Positions 1 through 7,325 are shown, counted from the stretch's first letter. The stretch is 11,413 bases of DNA from CAZDGB01 sp964504645 (GCA_964504645.1 CAZDGB010000247.1:1-11413); one strand, 5' to 3'. The notes: generated from the letters alone by a model not told the origin. Translations and numbers: made by a program.

Positions 1-275
1 ACGCCGGCGTTGTTGAACGCGATGTCGAGCCGTCCGAACCGGCGGACGGTTTCGTCGACGAAATGCTTCACCTGCGCTTCCTGCGAAACGTCGGTCTTCA
101 CGAAGATCGCTTCGCCGCCGGACGAGGCGATCTCTTTCACGATGGCTGCGCCTTCCTCTTCGCGGCGGCCGGCGACGGCGACTTTGGCCCCGGCTTTGGC
201 GAATTCCAGCGACGTCTCCCGGCCGATGCCCGAAGTTCCGCCCGTCACCAGCGCCACTTTGCCTTGAAACGTCAT
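1..275 (-). CDS. Short-chain dehydrogenase/reductase (SDR), N-terminal part, runs off the window
   Basis: This is the first 91 residues of a classical SDR-family NAD(P)-dependent oxidoreductase. The Rossmann glycine motif TGGTSGIG is at residues 11–18, an Ala-Gly-Arg-Arg stretch at the end of beta-2 suggests NADP(H) preference, and the structural NNAG motif is at 88–91, just before the left edge. The catalytic Ser-Tyr-Lys lies outside the window, so substrate and activity cannot be judged. The ATG at 275 is preceded by AAGGA with a 7-nt gap. The gene follows the MarR regulator on the same strand after 66 bp with no terminator-like hairpin between, so the two are probably co-transcribed and the regulator may respond to this enzyme's substrate or a related toxic compound. 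Family assignment is firm; specific function is unknown. Confidence 0.93.
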   Translation of the reverse strand, partial: MTFQGKVALVTGGTSGIGRETSLEFAKAGAKVAVAGRREEEGAAIVKEIASSGGEAIFVKTDVSQEAQVKHFVDETVRRFGRLDIAFNNAG

Positions 276-341
276 GGGTGCGTCCTTTGCGAAAAGATGG
301 TGTGTAGACTGTTGACATATCATGCAATGCGGCAAATAAAT

Positions 342-833
342 TCAGCCGCCCTCGTCCCGCACGCCGCGGCGTGCTTTCTCCAGCAAGCGGCTGAGTTGTT
401 GCAGTTCAACGGCCGACAGGTGGCCCAGCAACCGCTTGTGTAGATTTTGCACCGGCCGGTCCAACTCCTTGAGCAACGACTTTGCTTTATCGGTCAGCGT
501 TACGTAGACGACCCGGCGGTCCTCCGTGCAGCGCACGCGGCTCACCAGTTCCAGATTCTCCAGCCGATCCAGGAGACCCGTCATTGCGGGCACGACCTGG
601 ATCATTCGTTCGGCGATCTCGAGGCAGGGCATGGGTTTGCCTTCGCCCCGCAAAATCCGCAGGACATTGTACTGCGACGACGTCAGGCCGTACTCCCGGA
701 AGAGCCGCCCGATCCGATTCTGGAACTGGTCGTTCGTGCGCAGAATGTTCAGGAGCGTTTCCTGTTCCGGCGATTCGAACGGCCCCCGTTTCTTCAATTC
801 GTCCTGCAATTGACTTCTGGTCATACGACTCAC
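342..833 (-). CDS. MarR-family winged-helix transcriptional regulator
   Basis: A 163-residue protein of usual MarR length. The winged helix-turn-helix covers about residues 50–115. The recognition helix lies around 80–97 (VVPAMTGLLDRLENL) and the wing carries the typical Asp-Arg-Arg (105–107) followed by VVYVTLT. The flanking helices form the dimer interface, as usual in MarR proteins, which bind palindromic operators and are released by small ligands. Two starts are possible: GTG at 833, where GGAG lies only 4 nt upstream, and ATG at 824, where the same site is 13 nt away. I keep the GTG; the ATG would remove three residues. A 22-bp dyad overlapping the promoter suggests autorepression. The SDR gene lies 66 bp downstream on the same strand. 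The ligand cannot be predicted. Confidence 0.93.
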   Translation of the reverse strand: MSRMTRSQLQDELKKRGPFESPEQETLLNILRTNDQFQNRIGRLFREYGLTSSQYNVLRILRGEGKPMPCLEIAERMIQVVPAMTGLLDRLENLELVSRVRCTEDRRVVYVTLTDKAKSLLKELDRPVQNLHKRLLGHLSAVELQQLSRLLEKARRGVRDEGG

Positions 834-846
834 CGCTCTCCTGCAA

Positions 847-868
847 AATAATTTACATGTAATTTATT
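847..868. promoter_or_regulatory. Candidate MarR operator, 22-bp near-perfect dyad
   Basis: Ten of eleven base pairs around the centre (between 857 and 858) are complementary; only 852/863 is mismatched. The core is TTACATGTAA, with A/T-rich outer arms. It lies just upstream of the MarR gene and covers the -10 element and part of the spacer of its apparent promoter. That is where an autorepressor would bind. Regulator–site pairing is inferred from position and symmetry. Confidence 0.62.
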
Positions 869-878
869 GTCGCGTCAA
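850..878 (-). promoter_or_regulatory. Putative sigma70-type promoter of the MarR gene
   Basis: On the minus strand TTGACG (878–873) is followed, after exactly 17 bp, by TAAATT (855–850). These match the consensus in 5 of 6 and 4 of 6 positions. Transcription would start near 843, giving a very short leader with the GGAGAG ribosome site at 841–836. The candidate operator overlaps the -10 element. Confidence 0.5.
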
Positions 879-913
879 CTGTCTTGGCGTGATTTTTAAT
901 TTGTGAAACGACG

Positions 914-943
914 AAGCCCGGCTTCCCTGGAGAAGCCGGGCTT
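914..943 (-). terminator. Terminator-like hairpin after the thioredoxin–protease gene
   Basis: A perfect 12-bp stem (914–925 with 932–943) encloses a 6-nt loop. It lies 42 bp downstream of the stop codon of the minus-strand fusion gene and before the MarR promoter. In the minus direction the stem ends in only two T residues followed by CGTCG, so the U-tract is poor. The plus direction has TTTCATT, but no gene arrives from that side. Position and stem strength favour termination; it could also be part of a dispersed intergenic repeat. Confidence 0.55.
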
Positions 944-955
944 TCATTGATCGCT

Positions 956-985
956 GCGAATTCGCCAGCGTTGATCGATAGTCCG
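956..985 (-). repeat. Short dispersed repeat, copy A
   Basis: These 30 bp match bases 4870–4899 at 26 of 30 positions without gaps; the shared core AGCGTTGATCGA is identical. Copy A starts directly after the TAG stop of the thioredoxin–protease gene, and copy B lies 19 bp after the stop of the ureohydrolase gene, in the same orientation relative to its gene. Two copies in 11 kb at equivalent places suggest a genome-wide intergenic element, but its function is unknown. Confidence 0.6.
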
Positions 986-2752
986 CTAATTCTCGGCCCG
1001 CGAACCGAAGCGCGAGCGGCGGGACACTTCGCGGGTCTCGGCCCGTTTCGGCTTGACGTGGGAGACATCGTCCGGCGTCCAGTTCTCGCCGAGTGGATCC
1101 TGCGTTTCCTCCACGCGGAACGACGCGGCCAGCGGCGCCGCGGCGCGGTCCGGATCGACGGAATCGAGCAGGTAGCTCACGAACTTCGTGCTCGGCTGGT
1201 TGAGGATCACCACGCGGTTCTTCCCCTCTTTCGAGCGGACGATGCAGATCACCTCGGCGTCCGGCGCGGCGTCGAGCAGTTCCGACAGTTCTTCAGCCGT
1301 CGGCGACTTTCCGTCGGCCAGCACGGCCTCATTGAATTCCTCGACCGCTTCGTCCAACTCTGCCTGGGAAGACTGGTCCTTCGCAATCGCGGGCGCATCC
1401 GACGGTTCGTCCTCAACAACCGACTCGTCGGACAGTGTCGGCGGCAGGACGTGCTTCATTCCGGCGCGGCCGAGCAATTGCTGAATCGGCGTCATGCCCG
1501 CGTACAAGCCGCGGCGGCCTTCCTGATCGGCGGCGATGCACACGCCGACCAACTGGCCGTGGTTGTCGAACAAGCCGCCGCCGGAGCGGCCTTGCATCGG
1601 CACGCCGGTGCATTCGATGTTGTCCGGGCCGTCGTAGCGATTGAGCGCGGTCAGCCGGACCGGTTCTGCGGACGGGTTCTCGCCGCCTCCGCAACCGATA
1701 CTCATCAGCGGGTCGTTCACGGCCGGCGTTTCGGTGAGCGGAGCGAGCGGCGTCATCGGCAGGATGCCGGCTGTGGGAATCGTCACGAGGCCGACGTCCC
1801 CTTCCAGGTCGTACTCGATGACTTTGCCGACGTAGGTGACAGGCTGGCCATCGGCGAGGAAGATGTCGACTTCGACCGACTTCGGCGCGGCGGACTCTTT
1901 GCCTTTAGTCTTGTGCGGTCGGAAGATGTGCCCGCACGTCAGAATAGCCGTGCGGCCGACGCGGCTGTCGATGATCGTCCCGGAGCCGAAGTTCGAGCCC
2001 GATTCATCCGCGACACGAATCCGCACGCTGGCGGCGATCGGTTCCTTCGAGACCGGCTGACCGGGCGGCGTCTCCGTCTCGCCCGCCTGCCCGCGGGGCT
2101 TCAGTTCCTCGGCCCGAGGATCGCGCTCGGCGACCTCCCGACCAGGTCGTTTCGGAAACAGCGGATTCCAACGCGATTTCGGCGTCTCGGCCCGCGGCTG
2201 CGGCGCGGCGGGAAGATTTCCCGTAGAGTCTGCGATCTTTCTCTCTGCGGCAGGCGTTCCGAAGGGAAATTCTTCTTCTGTGTCGGGAACGAAGTCGCCT
2301 GTTTTATCCTTTGAAGGCGTCCTCGAATCAACAACCGGCTGAGTGGCGGCGGGTTTCACGGCCTGCATCGCCAGGCGGCGGAGTTGTTCTTCCGACTGCA
2401 ACCCGGACATGCGGGTGCGTTCCTGGCCGTTCACGACGAGGATGAACGTCGGAATCGACGAGACGCGGAAACTCTGCGCGAGTTTGGGCTGCTTGTCGAT
2501 GTCGATCTTACGGATCGCGTAGCCTTGCTGCTGCAAGCGATGCACGATCGGGCTCATCTGCTGGCAGGGACCGCACCAAGAGGCGGTGAAGTCGAGGACC
2601 ACGTTGTCGGTCCCGTCGTCGCCGCGAGACATCGCGCCGCCGGCGAGCAAAGCGGCCGCGGCCGCGAGGATGGTTAAACCGTCGGAACATAACGCGGTCG
2701 CCTGCGAGAGCCGGGAACTTGCGACACGCCATCCGCACTGGGGGAACGCCAT
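986..2752 (-). CDS. Exported thioredoxin-like / trypsin-like serine protease fusion protein
   Basis: The 588-residue product starts with a signal-peptide-like segment (hydrophobic stretch about 25–40). A thioredoxin domain follows at about 48–130, with the redox motif WCGPC at 59–63 and the cis-proline motif SIPTF at about 99–103. A proline- and charge-rich linker (about 131–238) leads to a trypsin-like domain (about 240–430). Its apparent triad is His275 in LTCGHIF, Asp319 in EGDVGLVTI and Ser390 in GRSGGGLFD. The C-terminal 150 residues are acidic, then basic, and match nothing I know. The ATG at 2752 has an ideal GGAGG 8 nt upstream; the upstream in-frame ATG at 2767 itself contributes bases to that site and is less likely. 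The protein should act outside the cytoplasm, perhaps in quality control of disulfide-bearing proteins. Substrates are unknown. Confidence 0.85.
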   Translation of the reverse strand: MAFPQCGWRVASSRLSQATALCSDGLTILAAAAALLAGGAMSRGDDGTDNVVLDFTASWCGPCQQMSPIVHRLQQQGYAIRKIDIDKQPKLAQSFRVSSIPTFILVVNGQERTRMSGLQSEEQLRRLAMQAVKPAATQPVVDSRTPSKDKTGDFVPDTEEEFPFGTPAAERKIADSTGNLPAAPQPRAETPKSRWNPLFPKRPGREVAERDPRAEELKPRGQAGETETPPGQPVSKEPIAASVRIRVADESGSNFGSGTIIDSRVGRTAILTCGHIFRPHKTKGKESAAPKSVEVDIFLADGQPVTYVGKVIEYDLEGDVGLVTIPTAGILPMTPLAPLTETPAVNDPLMSIGCGGGENPSAEPVRLTALNRYDGPDNIECTGVPMQGRSGGGLFDNHGQLVGVCIAADQEGRRGLYAGMTPIQQLLGRAGMKHVLPPTLSDESVVEDEPSDAPAIAKDQSSQAELDEAVEEFNEAVLADGKSPTAEELSELLDAAPDAEVICIVRSKEGKNRVVILNQPSTKFVSYLLDSVDPDRAAAPLAASFRVEETQDPLGENWTPDDVSHVKPKRAETREVSRRSRFGSRAEN

Positions 2753-3044
2753 TGAATCGGCCTCCATGCCTTGTAGGTTTTGCAATGCGCCGGCGTCATG
2801 CCGACGCAAATTTTACAATCCCCGGTCCACACCTTCCGTGGCGCTCGCCGAGGTCTGCGAGCTTAACTGGCGTCAACGCATCGAGTTAGATTCGTTGCCG
2901 CCAGTCTGCTCTCTCCAACGTAAACAGAATCAATCGCCCCCCGAAATTGGTGTTACGCAAACGCCGCGCCAATGCGATTCCGCGAGGCAGGAGGTTTCCA
3001 CAAATCGAGAGAGGTCTCTCAAATCTAGACACGACACGAGGCTT
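2753..3044. other. Non-coding stretch between the CbiX-like/DUF362 and thioredoxin–protease genes
   Basis: These 292 bp separate two minus-strand genes. A small hairpin, GCGTC-ATGCC-GACGC, is at 2793–2807 in the leader of the thioredoxin–protease gene. A perfect GAGAGA-GG-TCTCTC palindrome is at 3007–3020, 24 bp after the stop of the upstream gene. Neither has a U-tract. I saw no convincing promoter, RNA gene or open frame with recognisable content, although a promoter for the downstream gene would be expected here. Confidence 0.5.
2761..2765 (-). promoter_or_regulatory. Shine-Dalgarno site deciding the start of the fusion protein gene
   Basis: GGAGG on the minus strand lies 8 nt before the ATG at 2752. 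It favours this start over two upstream in-frame starts, which have weaker sites, and it places the signal peptide's basic residues and hydrophobic core at the expected distance from the N-terminus. Confidence 0.7.
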
Positions 3045-4853
3045 TCAGATCAACAGCGTCTGAAGGTCGGCGGGAAGCGGCAATTCGATGGCCGATTGCG
3101 GCCAGTCGAGGCGCGTGCGGAGAACATCAAAGAACGCGCTGCGGGAAACGTCCTGGCCTTGCAGGCGGCTGGCGAGTAGATCGGCGGCGACCAAGCCTTC
3201 GCTGAGCGTGAACAGGCCGTCGGTGAGGACCAGGTCGTAGTTTCCCCAGCGGCTGCGGTACAGGCCTTTGCGATTCCAGCGCACGGCGGAATCGAACGCT
3301 TCCACCAGTCCGAACAGCGGAAACAGGCTGCCGTACAATCGAGCCAGGTCGCAGCAGGCGGCGGCGAGATCGGTGATGGCCGCGCCGTGCCATCGCGTGC
3401 GGAGCGGATGCGGAATCAGCCCGAACAGATTCGAGACACCGAGCCGCGTCGGACCTTTGAAGCGCGCGAAACTGATCAGCGGCGTGCCGCGCAATTCGAA
3501 CAGCGCCTGCGGAACGAACTCGGCAAGTTCCGGATTCGTCAACTCCACGCCGCCGAGCGCGGTATGCACGTCTTCCACCGGAGCGCACGCGCCGTCCCAC
3601 CACGCTTCAGTCACGTTGAGGTATTGTGCCTGATGTTTGGCGATCACGTCGGCGAGGCCGGTCTTGCGGATGAACTCCCGGTCCTGCTGACGAATCCAGG
3701 TGCGATGCTGATCGGCCTCGCGTTCCCATTCGATGTCCAGGCCGCCGATGTTCCGGCTGCTGGTATGGCCCTCCAGGATGACGGCTTTGCCGGACAGCGC
3801 CTGCAACAACCGGTCGAGCGCCTCGGGACTGGTGTAGGTTCCTTGCGCATAGCCGTGCCACGTGACTTTGATCAGATACCGTTCCGACGGCGGCAACACG
3901 CGGGACAGAATTTCGGCCAGCGACTCTGCCTCGCGCACACGGGCCACACAACCCTCACGCGGTACGAGCGGCGCGTCGGGCGCGGAAAGCCACTCGGTTC
4001 CCGACCAGAGGCCAGAGGGCGTGCTGTCTTCATGATACTTGGCCGAGCGCTGATGCACGGCTTGCCGCGTCTGTTTTTCCTCCCACAGCCGCAGCACGCG
4101 TTCCTCGAGCCAGCCTTGAATCGCCGGATGATCGCGCGGCGGGTCGAGCAGCCGCCACGCTGCGGACTCGGGATGCGCCCGCTGATGGTCGGACAACATC
4201 ACCTGCGCGTACTCCGTCAACTCGCCGTCCCATTGGCATTGCGGCCACAGGAACCAGACGAGCGGCTCGGCGAGGGAACGGTTCAGCGCGTCGGGTAGAA
4301 ACGGCTGCGTGTGGCGGACGAAGCCGACATCGGCGCGGCTGACGCCGGTCTGCTCCCACAGCGTACGCATCAGCCAGTAGGCATTAGCCCGCGTCGCCGG
4401 GTCACTTTTGCCGTTGGCGACGAGCAGGAGGCCGGCCTGCTGCGGCGCGAGGCCTTGCTCGCCGAGCGCGGCGAGAATCTGGCTACAGAAACAATCGGTC
4501 AGCAGCGGATGCGACAGATCGACGGCGTCGTGATGGATGGCGACGCCGCCCCGGCGCGCTTCGCTCAATTCCTCGCCGAGCAGCGTGCGCTGCCAGACGT
4601 TCAGAGCGAACGTCGTCGGCAGGACGAAGATCATCGACGCGTTGCCGCCCACCCGTTCGATCACGCGGGCCACGCGGAATTCATCATCCACCGCCGACGG
4701 CTGCCCCGGCATAGCGGCAACAGCGGTCCGCGGCGCGACGCCGAAAGCCTTAACCGCGAACGCTTGCAACCGGGCCGCCTGCGCTTCGACCCGCGCCCAG
4801 GCCGGCTCGCCCGGCCGCACATCGGTCGCGAGCAGAAAGAGAGGTTCAGCCAC
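3045..4853 (-). CDS. CbiX-like / CbiX-like / DUF362 fusion protein
   Basis: The 602-residue product looks like three joined parts. Residues about 4–125 and about 140–230 resemble the two half-domains of CbiX-type sirohydrochlorin chelatases: the second has LLLVANGKSDPATRANAYWL and HTQPFLPDAL, where CbiX proteins have LLVGHGSRDP and P-x-L-P-x-A-L. Residues about 325–570 resemble DUF362, with the hallmark SNLFGLIPHPLR (474–485) and WHG (488–490). The metal-binding chelatase histidine of the HGS motif is replaced in both halves (Ala-Thr-Asp at 9–11, Asn-Gly-Lys at 147–149), so a classical chelatase reaction is doubtful. The start is GTG at 4853, with only a weak AAAGAAA upstream; the next Met is about 48 residues in. 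It follows the guanidine hydrolase-like gene by 65 bp on the same strand. A role in metal handling is only a hypothesis. Confidence 0.72.
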   Translation of the reverse strand: MAEPLFLLATDVRPGEPAWARVEAQAARLQAFAVKAFGVAPRTAVAAMPGQPSAVDDEFRVARVIERVGGNASMIFVLPTTFALNVWQRTLLGEELSEARRGGVAIHHDAVDLSHPLLTDCFCSQILAALGEQGLAPQQAGLLLVANGKSDPATRANAYWLMRTLWEQTGVSRADVGFVRHTQPFLPDALNRSLAEPLVWFLWPQCQWDGELTEYAQVMLSDHQRAHPESAAWRLLDPPRDHPAIQGWLEERVLRLWEEKQTRQAVHQRSAKYHEDSTPSGLWSGTEWLSAPDAPLVPREGCVARVREAESLAEILSRVLPPSERYLIKVTWHGYAQGTYTSPEALDRLLQALSGKAVILEGHTSSRNIGGLDIEWEREADQHRTWIRQQDREFIRKTGLADVIAKHQAQYLNVTEAWWDGACAPVEDVHTALGGVELTNPELAEFVPQALFELRGTPLISFARFKGPTRLGVSNLFGLIPHPLRTRWHGAAITDLAAACCDLARLYGSLFPLFGLVEAFDSAVRWNRKGLYRSRWGNYDLVLTDGLFTLSEGLVAADLLASRLQGQDVSRSAFFDVLRTRLDWPQSAIELPLPADLQTLLI

Positions 4854-4869
4854 GGTGTTTCTTTGCTTC

Positions 4870-4899
4870 GCGAACCCGCAAGCGTTGATCGAAAGTCCG
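4870..4899 (-). repeat. Short dispersed repeat, copy B
   Basis: This is the partner of the 30-bp element at 956–985 (26 of 30 identical). It lies between the ureohydrolase stop codon and the CbiX-like/DUF362 start, so it would be transcribed within the cluster. Its last six bases form one arm of a small hairpin at 4894–4916. Confidence 0.6.
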
Positions 4900-4916
4900 G
4901 CTTTGTCGTTCGGACT
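4894..4916 (-). other. Small hairpin after the ureohydrolase stop codon
   Basis: AGTCCG (4894–4899) pairs perfectly with CGGACT (4911–4916) around an 11-nt loop, three bases past the ureohydrolase stop codon. On the minus strand it is followed by only TTC. It is too weak to call a terminator, but could cause partial read-through or protect the 3' end of upstream mRNA. Confidence 0.35.
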
Positions 4917-4918
4917 GA

Positions 4919-6076
4919 TCAGATTTTGAGTTTCCCGCCGATCTTGCCGTGTTTGGCCATCGAGGCGATGACATCGACCATGGAACGGGCGGCGAGCAGC
5001 GACGTGATGTCGGCGCTGTCGTACGGCGGCGAGACTTCGACGACCTCCATGCCGACGATTCCTTCCCTGGCGATGAGCTCCAGCATCTTGAGAAGTTCGC
5101 GGGGAAGAAAGCCGCCCGGTTCGGGCCAGCCGGTGCCGGGGACGAAGCCGGCGTCCACGACGTCGATGTCGAGCGAGAGAAAGACGGCGCTGGCTCCTTT
5201 CCAGGCGACTTCCAGCGCGATTTCGATTGTCTTCTCGATGCCGAGCTTTTCGATGTCGTTGACGGTGAGGATGGTGGTGCCGCGCTCGCGGCCGACTTTC
5301 ACGCCGGCGCGGGGAACCTGCCAGCCGCCGATGCCCAATTGGACGAGATTCTTCGGCGGGCAGTTTTTGATGTTGGTGGCGTGGAACCACGGGCAGGTGT
5401 GCATGATCTCGTCCATGTCCTTTTCTTGCGTGTCGACGTGGCGGTCGAGATGGATGATGCCCACGTTGCCGTCGACGCACTGGGCTACGCCGCGGGCCGT
5501 CGGGAAGCCGATGGAGTGATCGCCCCCCATGATCATCGGGAAAGTTCCCTGCGCCAGGATGTGGGCGACCCCCTTGGTGATCTGGTCGTGCCCCTTGGTG
5601 ATGTTCGACGGGCAGAAGATGTCTCCCACGTCGCACATCTTGAGCGTTTCGCTCAGGTCGATCGCGTGCTCGTAGCTGTATTTCTGGTACAGCGCCGAGA
5701 TGCGGCGAATTCCCTGCGGCCCGAAGCGCGTCCCCGAACGGAACGTGCAGCCGATGTCGAACGGCACGCCGACGAACGCCACGTCGTACTCGCCGACTTT
5801 CCGCACGTCCTCCAGATAGGGCAGCTTCAGGAAAGTGTTGATGCCCGACCAGTGGGGCGTGCTGCCGCGCTGGAAACAACTAATGTCGCTCTTGTCCTCG
5901 ATGGAGTCAGCCGGTTCGAGCCCCAGTTCCTTGATGCGCTTCAATTCCTTCTTCGCGTACGCCGAGGGGAGCCCCGACTCCTCGCGCTGGGATTTCATGC
6001 CTTCGTATTTGCTCAGGTTCGGCAGCTTGCGATTGTGGTTGCGATGGTTCGGGCCGTGCTTCTTGTAGAACGTCAT
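4919..6076 (-). CDS. gdmH: Ureohydrolase, probable nickel-dependent guanidine hydrolase (GdmH-like)
   Basis: The 385-residue arginase/agmatinase-family protein has the full set of binuclear metal ligands: His187 in GGDHS, Asp211, His213 and Asp215 in LDRHVDT, and Asp303 and Asp305 in SLDID. It is longer than typical agmatinases (about 300–320) because of an N-terminal extension of about 90 residues, as in guanidine hydrolases. The loop PGTGWPEPGG has Trp317 where agmatinases have Thr, and His226 precedes the unusual CPWFHATNI segment. From memory, these match the substrate-pocket Trp and His of Synechocystis GdmH (offset 4). The expected reaction is guanidine plus water to urea and ammonia with nickel, in the cytoplasm. 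The ATG at 6076 has AGGGA 9 nt upstream; the upstream GTG at 6082 is only 3 nt from it. The HupE nickel permease two genes upstream supports the call. The alternative is another small-guanidine ureohydrolase. Confidence 0.8.
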   Translation of the reverse strand: MTFYKKHGPNHRNHNRKLPNLSKYEGMKSQREESGLPSAYAKKELKRIKELGLEPADSIEDKSDISCFQRGSTPHWSGINTFLKLPYLEDVRKVGEYDVAFVGVPFDIGCTFRSGTRFGPQGIRRISALYQKYSYEHAIDLSETLKMCDVGDIFCPSNITKGHDQITKGVAHILAQGTFPMIMGGDHSIGFPTARGVAQCVDGNVGIIHLDRHVDTQEKDMDEIMHTCPWFHATNIKNCPPKNLVQLGIGGWQVPRAGVKVGRERGTTILTVNDIEKLGIEKTIEIALEVAWKGASAVFLSLDIDVVDAGFVPGTGWPEPGGFLPRELLKMLELIAREGIVGMEVVEVSPPYDSADITSLLAARSMVDVIASMAKHGKIGGKLKI

Positions 6077-6146
6077 GGTCACAATTCCCTTCGGTGATGG
6101 AATGTTTCGACAGGAGAGGCGGCTCGGTCGAGCAGAGCTCGCCGGC

Positions 6147-7271
6147 TTACGGGCTGAACATCAATACGAGATACATTACGAAGACGGTCAGATGGGCCGA
6201 CCCCTCCAGCAGAGTGGTGCGCGGACCGGAAATCGTGAGGGTCGCGAGGACCAGCGTCAACGCGAGCAGAATGACCTCGGAAGGAACGACTCCCAGGATG
6301 ACCGTCTTGCCGGCCACAATGCCGATGCCGAGGATGATTGGCAGGATGACCCCCATCGCGGGAGCACACGATCCCAGCGCCAGGTTCACGGCACGCTGCG
6401 GCTGATTGGCGAGCCCGGCCTTGATTGCGGAGATCATCTTCGGCGAGACGACGATCAGCGCTAGAATCACCCCACCCAACGCCGGCGGAGTGCCGAGGTT
6501 GTCGCTGGCATAATCGAGCAGCGAAGTGAGATACTTTCCGAGCAGCAGTACCGGGACAACGCCTGCTACCAACAGCAAGCCGAGCGCCGGGATGCCTGGC
6601 TTGCCCTTCGCTGCGGTAACGCCGCTATCGGATTCCGGCAGGCCGGCAGGTTGAACTTCCGTCGTTTCCGTGGACTCGGCGTCAATAAAGAAATGCTTGT
6701 GGCGGCCGATTTGCAGGATCAGGAAGGTCACATAGATGAACAGCGTGAGCGCCATCAGCCCGGCCGCTTGCACGCCGGTCACGCTGCCGTGAGGAACCGC
6801 TTCCGTGTAGTTCGGCAGAATGAATCCCAGCACGCAGAGCGTGATCACCACCGCCAGGTAGGCGGACGTTCCCTGGAAGTTGTACGACTGCTCGATGTGC
6901 CGCAACCCGCCGAGGAATAATGCCAGTCCGCCGGCGAGATTGATCATGATCATGTTGGCGCCAAACAACGTGTCGCGACCGATCGTCGCCCCGGAATCGC
7001 TGGTCAGGATGGCGATGCCGATCAGCACTCCTTCGAGACCGATGATCGTGAGCGTCAGGACGAGCGAACCGAGCGGCTCGCCCAGAATCTCGGCTAGCTT
7101 GTCCGCCACCTTGATCGCGCCGAACGCCGACCAGACCATCGTCGCGAACAGCCAGAGGAACAGGACCGCCGCTACGCCGCCCGGCATCTGATCGCTTACC
7201 CACCGGCCGCCGAACAGCAGAAAAACCGCCACCGTCACCCAAGCGATGATCAGGCGGAGATGCTGCGGCAT
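6147..7271 (-). CDS. ChaA-like Ca2+/cation antiporter (CaCA) paralogue with altered second exchange motif
   Basis: The 374-residue membrane protein has about eleven hydrophobic segments and the two-fold layout of the CaCA superfamily. The first half carries KVADKLAEILGEPLGSL and LTIIGLEG with the exchange glutamate Glu80, followed by NLAGGLALFLGGLRH. The second half carries NQPQRAVNLALGS and the C-terminal GSAHLTVF, all typical of ChaA. A charged, histidine-containing loop at about 188–225 joins the halves. In the second exchange motif ChaA proteins have Pro-Glu; here it is Ser-Pro-Lys (276–278, AAG codon at 6440–6438), a charge reversal at a key cation-binding position. Start ATG 7271 has GGTGG 9 nt upstream; GTG at 7310 has no ribosome site. 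It sits between the nickel permease and the guanidine hydrolase, so the substrate may not be calcium. Family is firm, substrate open. Confidence 0.82.
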   Translation of the reverse strand: MPQHLRLIIAWVTVAVFLLFGGRWVSDQMPGGVAAVLFLWLFATMVWSAFGAIKVADKLAEILGEPLGSLVLTLTIIGLEGVLIGIAILTSDSGATIGRDTLFGANMIMINLAGGLALFLGGLRHIEQSYNFQGTSAYLAVVITLCVLGFILPNYTEAVPHGSVTGVQAAGLMALTLFIYVTFLILQIGRHKHFFIDAESTETTEVQPAGLPESDSGVTAAKGKPGIPALGLLLVAGVVPVLLLGKYLTSLLDYASDNLGTPPALGGVILALIVVSPKMISAIKAGLANQPQRAVNLALGSCAPAMGVILPIILGIGIVAGKTVILGVVPSEVILLALTLVLATLTISGPRTTLLEGSAHLTVFVMYLVLMFSP

Positions 7272-7325
7272 GGTCGTTGTCCACCAGGAACGTTCCGGCG
7301 AATCCGACACGAAGCGCGGCTGGGC

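Noticed and set aside
312..327. TTG-N10-CAA as a second MarR-type operator before the SDR gene
   Set aside because: The inner bases are not symmetric and it does not resemble the 22-bp dyad upstream of the MarR gene.
853..1068. A small 71-codon minus-strand frame overlapping the end of the thioredoxin–protease gene
   Set aside because: It spans the repeat, the hairpin and the MarR promoter, has no domain or ribosome site, and is best explained by the repeat sequence.
947..2314. A 455-codon open frame on the plus strand opposite the thioredoxin–protease gene
   Set aside because: It lacks any recognisable domain and mirrors the codon structure of a gene with clear catalytic motifs on the other strand; long antisense frames are common at this GC content.
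4949..6097. Long plus-strand open frames opposite the ureohydrolase, and similar ones opposite the porin and AroDE genes
   Set aside because: Composition is dominated by Arg, Asp and Ala with no domain signatures, while the opposite strand encodes proteins with intact motifs.
6129..6141. CGAGC-AGA-GCTCG hairpin after the antiporter stop as a terminator
   Set aside because: The stem is only 5 bp with a 3-nt loop and no U-tract, and the next gene of the cluster starts 70 bp after the antiporter stop.
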